Part shown: in pieces, positions 16,683-24,645 of the stretch | Numbering within the stretch: position 1 is the first letter of the stretch | Layout of the letters: every line of letters begins with the position of its first letter | Assembly (NCBI RefSeq): GCF_010548525.1 | Contig: NZ_JAAGMG010001065.1 | Location: forward strand, 88,017-152,016 | Direction: 5' to 3' | From: Streptomyces sp. SID14478 | Lineage (GTDB): Bacteria > Actinomycetota > Actinomycetes > Streptomycetales > Streptomycetaceae | DNA length: 64,000 bases | Notes under the pieces: generated by a model | The model's input: the letters and a program-made list of their open reading frames with translations, nothing else | Told to the model about the DNA's origin: nothing | The model's database searches: none | Position numbers and translations under genes: made by a program

Positions 16683-17471
16683 ATGGCGTTCACCCGTGCC
16701 ACCGGGAAGCACCGTCGCCCGAGCCGCATCACGCGTACCACCGCGCAGGTCGCAGGCGTCGCCGCGCTGACCACCACCGGTGTCATCGGCGGCCTCGCCG
16801 CCCCCGCTCTCGCCGCCGACAGCGCGGCCGTCGACCAGAACGGCCTGACCCAGGCCATCTCCATCGGTGACTCCCTGGCCGACCAGATCGACGCCCAGGC
16901 CTCCGCGCAGCAGAAGGCCGCCGACGAGGCCGCCGCGAAGAAGAAGGCGGAGGCCGAGGCCAAGAAGAAGGCCGAGGAGGCCAAGCGCGAGGCCGAGGCG
17001 AAGGCCAAGAAGGAGCGCGAGGCCAAGGAGCGCGCCGCCCGTGAGGCCGAGCGCAAGCGCCTCAACTCCTTCGTGGCGCCCGTCTCCCACTCCTACGTGT
17101 CCACCGGCTACAAGAGCGGCGGCTCGCTGTGGTCCTCCGGCAGCCACACCGGCATCGACTTCCACGCGGCGAGCGGTACCGCCGTGCACGCGGTCGGCTC
17201 CGGCACCGTCGTCGAGGCCGGCTGGGGCGGCGCGTACGGCAACAACGTCGTGATCAAGATGAACGACGGCACGTACACCCAGTACGGTCACCTGTCGTCC
17301 ATCGGTGTCTCCGTCGGCCAGTCGGTCACCCCCGGCCAGCAGATAGCCCTCTCCGGTGCCACCGGCAACGTCACGGGCCCGCACCTCCACTTCGAGGCCC
17401 GCACGAGCCCCGACTACGGTTCGGACATCGACCCCATCGCGTACCTGCGCTCGCACGGCGTGAACGTCTGA
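16683..17471 (+). CDS. Secreted M23 peptidase with coiled-coil (LytM-type)
   Basis: 262-aa secreted peptidoglycan endopeptidase. Residues 1-45 are a signal peptide ending A-P-A-L-A-A. Residues about 66-127 are a Lys/Ala/Glu coiled coil. Residues about 130-258 are an M23/LytM domain with zinc ligands H155 and D159 (S-H-T-G-I-D-F), H236 in G-P-H-L-H-F, and catalytic H203 and H234. It would cut cross-links in the wall. Control by the c-di-AMP riboswitch immediately upstream ties wall remodelling to osmotic signalling. GGAAAGGA precedes ATG 16683. A hairpin follows the stop. Confidence 0.92.
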   Translation: MAFTRATGKHRRPSRITRTTAQVAGVAALTTTGVIGGLAAPALAADSAAVDQNGLTQAISIGDSLADQIDAQASAQQKAADEAAAKKKAEAEAKKKAEEAKREAEAKAKKEREAKERAAREAERKRLNSFVAPVSHSYVSTGYKSGGSLWSSGSHTGIDFHAASGTAVHAVGSGTVVEAGWGGAYGNNVVIKMNDGTYTQYGHLSSIGVSVGQSVTPGQQIALSGATGNVTGPHLHFEARTSPDYGSDIDPIAYLRSHGVNV

Positions 17472-17501
17472 CGCGTCCCGCCTGCCCGCAGCGGCATCCC
17501 C

Positions 17502-17532
17502 GAAAGCCCCGGCTCATCGAGTCGGGGCTTTC
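17502..17532. terminator. Hairpin terminator after M23 peptidase
   Basis: Inverted repeat GAAAGCCCCG / CGGGGCTTTC with an 11-base loop, 30 bases after the stop; the arm ends in TTTC, a short U-run. Confidence 0.8.
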
Positions 17533-17703
17533 GTGCGTGCACACCGTTCCTGTCCAAAAAATATCCCTGGATTCCCGGCTGCCGTCGGAAATTCAAGAAG
17601 GGTGGAATAGAGTCACTGGGCAAGCGCGCGGGACGAGCGTCATTCGCGCCTGCACGAGCGTCAATCGACCGCGTTTCGCGGGGATTAAGGCGGAGGTCGG
17701 GTC

Positions 17704-18390
17704 ATGCGCATTCCCGCGCACTCGGTATGCACGGCGATCCGCGACGACATCGTCGCGGGTGTCTACGAGCGCGGCAGCAGACTCACCGAGGAACTGCTCG
17801 CGCGTCGCTACGGCGTCTCGCGCGTGCCGGTCCGGGAGGCGCTGCGCACCCTGGAGGCCGAGGGCTTCGTCGTCACGCGCAGGCACGCGGGCGCGTGCGT
17901 GGCCGAACCCACCGAACAGGAGGCGGCCGATCTCCTGGAGATCCGCATGCTGCTGGAGCCGCTGGGCGCGGCGCGCGCGGCGCAGCGTCGCACCGAGGCC
18001 CACCTCAAGGTCCTGCGAGGCCTGGTCAGGCTGGGCCAGGAGCGCTCCAGGCGCGGCCAGAACGAGGACCTGCGCTCCCTGGGCGGCTGGTTCCACGAGA
18101 CGCTCGCACAGGCCTCCGGGAGCCCGGGTCTGACCGCCCTGCTCACCCAGCTCCGGCACAAGATCGCCTGGATGTACGCGGTGGAGACCCCGGCTCAGCC
18201 GGCCGAGTCCTGGGCCGAGCACGGCGCCATCGTCGACGCGGTGGCCCGCGGCGACGCCGAGCGCGCCCGTTCCCTGACCGCCCTGCACACGGAGCGCGCG
18301 GCGACGGCGCACCGGCTGCGCGTGCCCCGGGCGGGCGACCGTGTGAGGACTTCGCAACGTCCCGTAAACATGGCGGGCGGCCATGCTTAA
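17704..18390 (+). CDS. GntR/FadR-family transcriptional regulator (FCD)
   Basis: 228-aa regulator. Residues about 8-70 are a GntR winged helix (G-S-R-L-T-E-E-L-L-A-R-R-Y-G-V-S-R-V-P-V-R-E-A-L-R-T-L). Residues about 80-205 are an all-helical FCD ligand domain with potential metal ligands (D-L-R-S-L-G-G-W-F-H, then H in W-A-E-H-G-A-I-V and H in A-L-H-T-E-R). Such regulators respond to small organic acids. AAGGCGGAGG precedes ATG 17704. It is convergent with ptsH, sharing a terminator. Target genes unknown. Confidence 0.88.
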   Translation: MRIPAHSVCTAIRDDIVAGVYERGSRLTEELLARRYGVSRVPVREALRTLEAEGFVVTRRHAGACVAEPTEQEAADLLEIRMLLEPLGAARAAQRRTEAHLKVLRGLVRLGQERSRRGQNEDLRSLGGWFHETLAQASGSPGLTALLTQLRHKIAWMYAVETPAQPAESWAEHGAIVDAVARGDAERARSLTALHTERAATAHRLRVPRAGDRVRTSQRPVNMAGGHA

Positions 18391-18460
18391 CAATTGCGCC
18401 GTATACAAAGAGAAGTGAATTCGGGGGCGTGAATTCTTGCTGCCTAAAATGGCGTCCACA

Positions 18461-18504
18461 TAACAGTGGCGGTGCTCTTCAACTGAAGAGCACCGCCACT
18501 GTTA
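18461..18504. terminator. Bidirectional terminator between GntR gene and ptsH
   Basis: Perfect 20-bp inverted repeat (18461-18480 and 18485-18504; tips TAACAGTGGCGG and CCGCCACTGTTA) around an AACT loop, between convergent genes. Confidence 0.9.
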
Positions 18505-18519
18505 ATGGAAAAGCGCGGA

Positions 18520-18801
18520 CTACACGGTCTCGGGAAGCTCCTCGAGCCCCTCGGCGACCAGCTTGGCCAGACGGTCGAGCGCGGCGTCCGCGCCTTCGGC
18601 GTCGGAGGCCAGGACGATCTCCTCGCCGCCCTGGGCGCCCAAGCCCAGCACCGCGAGCATGGAGGCGGCGTTGACGGGGTTGCCGTCGGCCTTGGCGATC
18701 GTCACGGGGACGCCGGCCGCCGTGGCCGCGCGGACGAAGATGGAGGCGGGGCGGGCGTGGAGACCCTCGGCCCAGCCGACGTTGACGCGGCGCTCAGCCA
18801 T
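18520..18801 (-). CDS. ptsH: HPr phosphocarrier of the sugar phosphotransferase system
   Basis: 93-aa HPr. The phosphorylated histidine is H15 in G-L-H-A-R-P; S47 in N-A-A-S-M-L-A-V is at the position of regulatory Ser46. HPr relays phosphate from enzyme I to sugar-specific EIIA proteins in the cytoplasm. Streptomyces HPr genes are typically monocistronic and apart from ptsI, as here. The upstream gene on the other strand is the GNAT/acyl-CoA-synthetase fusion, divergent with 176 bases between. The 20-bp hairpin downstream ends the transcript. Confidence 0.95.
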   Translation of the reverse strand: MAERRVNVGWAEGLHARPASIFVRAATAAGVPVTIAKADGNPVNAASMLAVLGLGAQGGEEIVLASDAEGADAALDRLAKLVAEGLEELPETV

Positions 18802-18977
18802 GTGATGCTGCCCTTCAGGTGACTCACGGTTGTCTAGACCATTCTCCCACACCGGGGCACGTGCTCGACGCGGACCCGGGTCCCGTGAGCTGCGCCCTTC
18901 GGCGTTCCTTAGCCTGCCTCGCACCCGCGTGCGCCGCGACCCGTACGACTGTCGGTGCCCGGCCCTACTCTTGCGGC

Positions 18978-21806
18978 ATGGAGACCCCGTCGGACCGGCA
19001 CGCCTACCCCGCGCACTGGGAGGCCGACGTGGTGCTGCGCGACGGCGGCACCGCGCGGATCAGGCCCATCACCACCGAGGACGCCGAGCGTCTGACCAGC
19101 TTCTACGAGCAGGTCTCGGACGAGTCGAAGTACTACCGCTTCTTCGCGCCCTACCCCCGTCTGTCCGACAAGGACGTCCACCGCTTCACCCATCACGACT
19201 ACGTCGACCGGGTCGGGCTCGCGGCCACCATCGGCGGTGAGTTCATCGCGACCGTGCGCTACGACCGGATCGACGGCCAGGGCAGGCCGGCCTCGGCGCC
19301 CGCCGACGAGGCCGAGGTCGCCTTCCTGGTGCAGGACGCCCATCAGGGGCGAGGCGTGGCGTCCGCCCTCCTGGAGCACATCGGCGCGGTCGCCCGCGAG
19401 CGCGGCATCCGCCGGTTCGCCGCCGAGGTGCTGCCCGCCAACACCAAGATGATCAAGGTGTTCACGGACGCCGGGTACACACAGAAGCGCAGCTTCGAGG
19501 ACGGCGTGGTCCGTCTGGAGTTCGACCTGGAGCCCACCGAGGCGTCCCTCGCGGTGCAGCGCGCCCGCGAGCAGCGCGCCGAGGCCCGCTCCGTGCAGCG
19601 CCTCCTCGCGCCCGGTTCCGTCGCCGTGATCGGTGTCGGCCGTGCGCCCGGCGGAGTGGGGCGCAGCGTCCTCGACAACCTCAGGGACGCGGGGTTCACG
19701 GGCCGCCTGTACGCCGTGAACAAGGAGTTCCCCGAGGACCTGACCGAGATCGACGGCGTCCCCGCGCACCGCTCCGTACGCGACATCGACCCGGCCGACC
19801 CCGTCGACCTGGCCGTCGTCGCCGTACCCGCACCGCTCGTCCCCGAAGCCGTCGCCGAATGCGGTGCACGCGGCGTACAAGGACTCGTCGTGGTCTCCGC
19901 CGGTTACGCCGAGAGTGGGGCCGAGGGCCGCGAGCGCCAGCGGGAACTCGTACGGCAGGCCCGCACCTACGGGATGCGCATCATCGGACCGAACGCCTTC
20001 GGAGTCGTCAACACCTCCCCCGACGTGCGGCTCAACGCCTCCCTCGCCCCGCAGATGCCACGGCCCGGCCGCATCGGACTGTTCGCCCAGTCCGGTGCCA
20101 TCGGCATCGCCCTCCTGTCCCGCCTGCACCGCAGGGGCGGCGGCGTCACCGGCGTCACCGGGGTGTCGACCTTCGTCTCCGCAGGAAACCGCGCCGACGT
20201 CTCCGGCAACGACGTCCTTCAGTACTGGTACGACGACCCGGACACCGACGTCGCCCTGATGTACCTGGAGTCCATCGGCAACCCGCGCAAGTTCACCCGC
20301 CTCGCCCGCCGCACCGCCGAGGCCAAGCCCCTCGTCGTCGTACAAGGCGCCCGGCACAGCGGCATCGCCCCCACAGGGCACGCCGTACGCGCCACGCGTC
20401 TGCCGTACGCCACGGTCTCCGCCCTGCTGCGACAGGCCGGCGTCATACGGGTCGACACCATCACCGAACTCGTCGACACCGGGCTCCTGCTGGCCCGCCA
20501 GCCGCTGCCCGCCGGGCCCCGCGTCGCCATCCTCGGGAACTCGGAGTCGCTCGGCCTGCTCACCTACGACGTGTGCCTCTCCGAAGGACTGCGGCCCAAG
20601 ACGCCCCGCGACCTGACGACGGCCGCCTCCGCGACGGACTTCCGTGCCGCCCTCGAAGAGGCGCTGGCCGACGACAAGACGGACTCCGTCGTCGTCACCG
20701 CCATGCCGGCCGTGGGGGAGGACTCCGCCCAGGACGCGGAGCTGGCTGCCGCCCTCAGCGCGGCCGCGGCGACCGCGCCCGCGAAGCCGGTGCTCGTCGT
20801 CCACGTGGAACTCGGCGGACTCGCCGAGGCACTCTCCGCCGCGGCCAGCACCGGCCCCAACGCGCCGGGCGCCCCCGGCGTCCAGACCCCTCGGCCGACC
20901 CCCGCCACGGCGGGGACGTCCGACGACACCCCGCGCCTCATCCCGGCCTACCCCGCCGCCGAGCGCGCCGTGCACGCCCTCTCCGAAGTCGTGAAGTACG
21001 CCCAGTGGCGGCGCGACGCGGCCGAGCCGGGCAGGGTGCCCGAGTACGACGGCATCGACGAGTCGGCGGCCGCCGACCTCATCACCGAACTGCTCGCCAA
21101 GGAGGACGACCCGCGCGGGGTCGAGCTCGCCCCGGACGACGCGCGCGCACTGCTCGCCCGCTACGGCGTCGCCGTACGGCAGACGCTGCCCGCCCCCGAT
21201 CCGGACCGCGCCGTCGAGGCGGCGCGCACCCTCGGCTACCCCGTGGCCCTCAAGACGACCGCCCCGCACCTGCGTCACCGTGCCGACCTCGGCGGCGTAC
21301 GCCTGGACCTCGCCGACGAGACGGACCTGCGCCGCGCCTACGAAGAGCTCACCGAGCACCTCGGCAAGCCCGCCGAGCTGCGCCCCGTGGTGCAGTCGAT
21401 GGCACCGCGCGGCGTCGACACCGTCGTGCGGGCCGTCATCGACCCCGCGGCCGGAGCGGTGCTGTCCTTCGGCCTGGCCGGCGCCGCCTCCGAGCTGCTC
21501 GGCGACACCGCGCACCGCCTGATCCCGGTCACCGAGCAGGACGCCCGGGGCATCGTCCGCTCGATCAAGACGGCGCCGATCCTGTTCGGCTGGCGCGGCG
21601 CCGCGCCCGTCGACACCCCTGCGCTCGAAGAGCTGCTGCAGCGCGTGTCCCGCCTCGTCGACGACCATCCCGAGGTGGTCGGCGTCGCCCTCGAACCGGT
21701 CGTCGTCGCCCAGCAGGGGCTGACCGTGCTCGGCGCCTCCGTCCGGCTCGCGCCGCCCCCCGCCCGCGACGACCTCGGCCCGCGCACCCTGCCCGCCGCG
21801 TACTGA
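18978..21806 (+). CDS. Protein acetyltransferase: N-terminal GNAT fused to NDP-forming acyl-CoA synthetase-like domains
   Basis: 942-aa fusion. Residues about 20-190 are a GNAT domain with acetyl-CoA motif Q123-G-R-G-V-A. Residues about 200-680 resemble the CoA-binding and ligase-CoA domains of ADP-forming acetyl-CoA synthetase. Residues about 716-942 are ATP-grasp-like (V-A-L-K-T-T-A-P-H-L-R-H-R, then Q-S-M-A-P-R-G-V-D-T-V-V-R). This is the Pat/PatA lysine-acetyltransferase layout with the GNAT first, as described for Streptomyces. Such enzymes acetylate acetyl-CoA synthetase and other proteins. H468 (in P-T-G-H-A-V) lies near the position of the synthetase's phosphorylated His but the surrounding S-H-T-G motif is not kept, so synthetase activity is doubtful. 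ATG 18978 is chosen by homology; an upstream extension to 18819 looks non-coding. Confidence 0.85.
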   Translation: METPSDRHAYPAHWEADVVLRDGGTARIRPITTEDAERLTSFYEQVSDESKYYRFFAPYPRLSDKDVHRFTHHDYVDRVGLAATIGGEFIATVRYDRIDGQGRPASAPADEAEVAFLVQDAHQGRGVASALLEHIGAVARERGIRRFAAEVLPANTKMIKVFTDAGYTQKRSFEDGVVRLEFDLEPTEASLAVQRAREQRAEARSVQRLLAPGSVAVIGVGRAPGGVGRSVLDNLRDAGFTGRLYAVNKEFPEDLTEIDGVPAHRSVRDIDPADPVDLAVVAVPAPLVPEAVAECGARGVQGLVVVSAGYAESGAEGRERQRELVRQARTYGMRIIGPNAFGVVNTSPDVRLNASLAPQMPRPGRIGLFAQSGAIGIALLSRLHRRGGGVTGVTGVSTFVSAGNRADVSGNDVLQYWYDDPDTDVALMYLESIGNPRKFTRLARRTAEAKPLVVVQGARHSGIAPTGHAVRATRLPYATVSALLRQAGVIRVDTITELVDTGLLLARQPLPAGPRVAILGNSESLGLLTYDVCLSEGLRPKTPRDLTTAASATDFRAALEEALADDKTDSVVVTAMPAVGEDSAQDAELAAALSAAAATAPAKPVLVVHVELGGLAEALSAAASTGPNAPGAPGVQTPRPTPATAGTSDDTPRLIPAYPAAERAVHALSEVVKYAQWRRDAAEPGRVPEYDGIDESAAADLITELLAKEDDPRGVELAPDDARALLARYGVAVRQTLPAPDPDRAVEAARTLGYPVALKTTAPHLRHRADLGGVRLDLADETDLRRAYEELTEHLGKPAELRPVVQSMAPRGVDTVVRAVIDPAAGAVLSFGLAGAASELLGDTAHRLIPVTEQDARGIVRSIKTAPILFGWRGAAPVDTPALEELLQRVSRLVDDHPEVVGVALEPVVVAQQGLTVLGASVRLAPPPARDDLGPRTLPAAY

Positions 21807-21889
21807 CCGGCACACCCCGCGAAAGGCCCTCACCGAGGGTTGTCCACAGGGGCAACGGCAGCCTCTTCCCGGGCCTTAGGATGGACCCC

Positions 21890-22480
21890 ATGGCCAAGAC
21901 CAGTACGACGACCCAAGGGCTGCGAGCGGCGATCGAGCGCAGCGGCTACTACCCGGCCCTCGTGGCCGAGGCGGTGGAGGCCGCGGTCGGCGGCGAACCC
22001 ATGTCGTCGTTCCTCGTGCACCAGGAGACCACGTTCGACGCGAACGAGGTCCGCCGTCACGTCACCGTCCTGGTCCTGACCGACACCCGCTTCATCGTCA
22101 GTCACACCGACGAGCAGGCGGCGGACACCACCTCCCCGACGCCGTACGCGACGACGTCCACGGAGTCCGTGAAGCTCGACCGGATCTCCTCCGTCGTGCT
22201 CAGCCGTGTCGTCGCCAATCCGGAGAAGTACGTTCCGGGCACGCTGCCGCGCGAGGTCGTCCTCACCATCGGCTGGGGCGCCGTCGCCCGCATCGACCTG
22301 GAGCCCGCCGCCTGCGGCGACCCCAACTGCGAGGCGGACCACGGCTACACGGGCAGCTCGACCGCCGACGACCTCAGCCTGCGCGTCAGCGAGGCGGGCG
22401 ACGGGCCGGAGACCGTGCGGCAGGCCCTCGCCTTCGCCCAGTCCCTCTCCGAGGCCACCGCGGACGCGGGACGCCGATGA
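21890..22480 (+). CDS. DUF5998 family protein
   Basis: 196-aa protein of the actinobacterial DUF5998 family, beginning M-A-K-T-S-T-T-T-Q-G-L-R. Its core (S-F-L-V-H-Q-E-T-T-F-D-A-N-E-V-R-R-H-V) is followed by beta-strand-like blocks including L-V-L-T-D-T-R-F-I-V-S-H-T-D and I-G-W-G-A-V. Cysteines and histidine occur in A-A-C-G-D-P-N-C-E-A-D-H-G-Y, possibly a metal site. ATG 21890 has AGGA 8 bases upstream; the ATG at 21881 is too close to it. It is coupled (ATGA) to the phosphodiesterase-like gene downstream, a conserved pairing in Streptomyces as I recall. Function unknown. Confidence 0.85.
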   Translation: MAKTSTTTQGLRAAIERSGYYPALVAEAVEAAVGGEPMSSFLVHQETTFDANEVRRHVTVLVLTDTRFIVSHTDEQAADTTSPTPYATTSTESVKLDRISSVVLSRVVANPEKYVPGTLPREVVLTIGWGAVARIDLEPAACGDPNCEADHGYTGSSTADDLSLRVSEAGDGPETVRQALAFAQSLSEATADAGRR

Positions 22481-23664
22481 CGCAGGCCGCCTGGGACGAC
22501 GTAGAGCCGCTCCCCGTTCACTCCGCTCCCGTCCCGGCGTACGGCACCGGCTCCCTCGCCGACCTGCTGCCCACCCTCGGCTTCCACCTCGGCGTCCCCG
22601 GCTGCGCGGGGACGATCCCGGAGCTGCAGCCGGTCGACCGCGCCTGCGTCTTCCTGATCGACGGCCTCGGCTGGGAGCAGCTGAAGGCGCACCCGGACGA
22701 GGCCCCGTTCCTCAGCTCGCTCATAGCCTCCTCGCGGGGCGGCACCGGACGCCCGATCACCGCGGGCTTCCCCGCCACCACCGCGACCTCCCTCGCCTCG
22801 GTCGGCACGGGTCTGCCGCCCGGCGCGCACGGCCTGCCCGGTTACACCGTGCGCAACCCGGCCACCGGCGCGCTGATGAACCAGCTCCGCTGGCACCCGT
22901 GGACGAGCCCGCGCCCCTGGCAGCCGTACCCGACGATCTTCCAGCGCGCCCACGAGGCCGGGGTCCGCACCGCCCAGGTGTCCGCCCCCGCCTTCGAGTC
23001 GACACCGCTCACCAAGATCGCTCTCAGTGGCGGCACGTTCCACGGCCGTCTCTCCGGCGAGGACCGCATGGACCTGGCCGCCGAGCAACTGGCAGCGGGG
23101 GACCGGTCGTTGGTCTACACGTACTACAGCGAGGTCGACGGCAAGGGGCACCGCTTCGGCGTCGACTCCGACGCCTGGCGCGGCCAGCTCATGTACGTCG
23201 ACCGCCTCGCCCAGCGCCTCGCCGAGCAACTCCCGCCGCGCAGCGCCCTGTACGTGACCGCCGACCACGGCATGCTCGACATCCCCTTCGACGAGCAGTC
23301 CCGCATCGACTTCGACGAGGACTGGGAACTGGGCGCGGGCGTCGCCCTGTTGGGCGGCGAGGGCCGCGCACGGCACGTGTACGCGGTCCCCGGCGCCCAG
23401 AGCGACGTCCTGGCCGTCTGGCGCGAGGTCCTCGGCGAGCAGTTCTGGATCGCGAGCCGCGACGAGGCGATCGCCGCGGGCTGGTTCGGTCCTGCGGTCG
23501 ACCCACGGGTGTACGACCGGCTCGGCGACGTCATCGCCGCGGCCCGCGACGACGTGGTCATCATCGCCTCGCGCACCGAGCCGAAGGAGTCCCTGATGGT
23601 CGGCAACCACGGCTCCATGACTCCGGTGGAACAGCTCGTACCGCTTCTGGAAGTACGGTCCTGA
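22477..23664 (+). CDS. Alkaline-phosphatase-superfamily enzyme (nucleotide pyrophosphatase/phosphodiesterase-like)
   Basis: 395-aa cytoplasmic protein. Metal and catalytic positions of the NPP branch can be read in order: D in F-L-I-D-G-L-G, nucleophile Thr in G-F-P-A-T-T-A-T-S, D and H in S-E-V-D-G-K-G-H, D-H in T-A-D-H-G-M, and H in V-G-N-H-G-S-M. It would hydrolyse phosphodiester or pyrophosphate bonds with two metal ions. There is no signal peptide, unlike eukaryotic NPPs. Start ATG overlaps the DUF5998 stop. Thymidine kinase follows after 74 bases, possibly in the same transcript, suggesting a nucleotide substrate (inference). Confidence 0.83.
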   Translation: MTQAAWDDVEPLPVHSAPVPAYGTGSLADLLPTLGFHLGVPGCAGTIPELQPVDRACVFLIDGLGWEQLKAHPDEAPFLSSLIASSRGGTGRPITAGFPATTATSLASVGTGLPPGAHGLPGYTVRNPATGALMNQLRWHPWTSPRPWQPYPTIFQRAHEAGVRTAQVSAPAFESTPLTKIALSGGTFHGRLSGEDRMDLAAEQLAAGDRSLVYTYYSEVDGKGHRFGVDSDAWRGQLMYVDRLAQRLAEQLPPRSALYVTADHGMLDIPFDEQSRIDFDEDWELGAGVALLGGEGRARHVYAVPGAQSDVLAVWREVLGEQFWIASRDEAIAAGWFGPAVDPRVYDRLGDVIAAARDDVVIIASRTEPKESLMVGNHGSMTPVEQLVPLLEVRS

Positions 23665-23738
23665 GGCCTGCGAAGCCGGCCCTGTGTTCCCCCTGCCCCT
23701 CCGCACTCCTGCCCCTTCCGAAAGGTTCCGCTGTCCTG

Positions 23739-24389
23739 ATGTCCGAACTTGCCTTCTTCTCCGGGACCATGGACTGCGGAAAGTCGACTCTGGCGCTTCA
23801 GATCGTCCACAACCGGTCGGCTCGCGGCCTGCAGAGCGTGATCTTCACGAGGGACGACCGGGCCGGTGAGGGCAAGCTGTCGTCCCGTCTGGGGCTGGTC
23901 ACCGAGGCGGTGGAGGCGGCGCCGGACCTCGACCTCTACGGCTACGTGGTGGACCTCATCACGCGTGGCGGCAAGGTCGACTACGTCATCGTCGACGAGG
24001 CGCAGTTCCTGCGGCCCGAGCAGATCGACCAGCTGGCGCGGGTCGTGGACGACCTGGACCTCGACGTCTTCGCCTTCGGCATCACCACGGACTTCCGCAC
24101 CAAGCTCTTCCCCGGTTCGCAGCGGCTGATCGAGCTGGCGGACCGGGTGGAGACGCTGCAGGTCGAGGCGATGTGCTGGTGCGGGGCGCGGGCCACGCAC
24201 AACGCCCGCACCGTGGGCGCCGAGATGATCGTCGAGGGCGAGCAGGTCGTCGTCGGAGACGTGGGCACGGACGTCGAGATCGTCGGCTACGAGGTGCTGT
24301 GCCGTCGACACCACCGCAAGCGGATGACCAGCGCGTCCGCGCGCGCGGCGGCCCTGTCGCCCGACGTCCTGCCGGTGACCACGGCCTGA
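23739..24389 (+). CDS. tdk: Thymidine kinase
   Basis: 216-aa type II thymidine kinase for thymidine salvage in the cytosol. Walker A is G-T-M-D-C-G-K-S-T near residue 9. The catalytic Walker-B region is V-D-E-A-Q-F-L. The zinc-binding lasso domain near the C-terminus carries M-C-W-C-G-A-R-A-T-H-N-A-R and E-V-L-C-R-R-H-H. AAAGG precedes ATG 23739 by 11 bases. An imperfect hairpin follows the gene. Length and motifs are normal, so it should be functional. Confidence 0.93.
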   Translation: MSELAFFSGTMDCGKSTLALQIVHNRSARGLQSVIFTRDDRAGEGKLSSRLGLVTEAVEAAPDLDLYGYVVDLITRGGKVDYVIVDEAQFLRPEQIDQLARVVDDLDLDVFAFGITTDFRTKLFPGSQRLIELADRVETLQVEAMCWCGARATHNARTVGAEMIVEGEQVVVGDVGTDVEIVGYEVLCRRHHRKRMTSASARAAALSPDVLPVTTA

Positions 24390-24444
24390 CGCGCTGATCG
24401 GCCACTCGATGCGCACGCCGCGCTGTCCCGGCGGCGCACGACGA

Positions 24445-24471
24445 GGCCCCCGGCGCGGAACGCCAGGGGCC
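24445..24471. terminator. Hairpin terminator after tdk
   Basis: Inverted repeat GGCCCCCGGCG / CGCCAGGGGCC with one C-A mismatch and a 5-base loop, 55 bases after the tdk stop. Confidence 0.6.
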
Positions 24472-24521
24472 CGAAGTCGGCGGTGAGGAAAGCGAAGAGG
24501 CTATTTCTACAGGAAAGGTGT

Positions 24522-24625
24522 GAGAAGGAAGCCTCCTCATGGCCTCACCGGGCCGAGCCGAGGAGAGCGCGAGAGCTGATGTCGAACCCCCGAGAGGGTG
24601 GAGAAGGAAGCCCTCGCATGGCCTC
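24522..24625 (+). repeat. Pair of 25-bp direct repeats in tdk/TerD-like gap
   Basis: Two copies at 24522-24546 and 24601-24625 match at 22 of 25 positions; both begin GAGAAGGAAGCC and end CATGGCCTC, start-to-start distance 79. Each looks like a ribosome site followed by ATG-GCC-TC, but neither opens a convincing coding frame: the first frame runs antisense into the next gene, the second stops after 21 residues. The 260-base gap between tdk and the convergent TerD-like gene holds only these repeats and a hairpin. Confidence 0.55.
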
Positions 24626-24645
24626 GATGCGCCGGACGCTACCAG

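Noticed and set aside
18909..21833. 974-aa minus-strand frame opposite the GNAT fusion
   Set aside because: Long only because GC-rich codons avoid stops; composition is Gly/Val/Arg/Asp shadow-like and the plus strand has clear domains.
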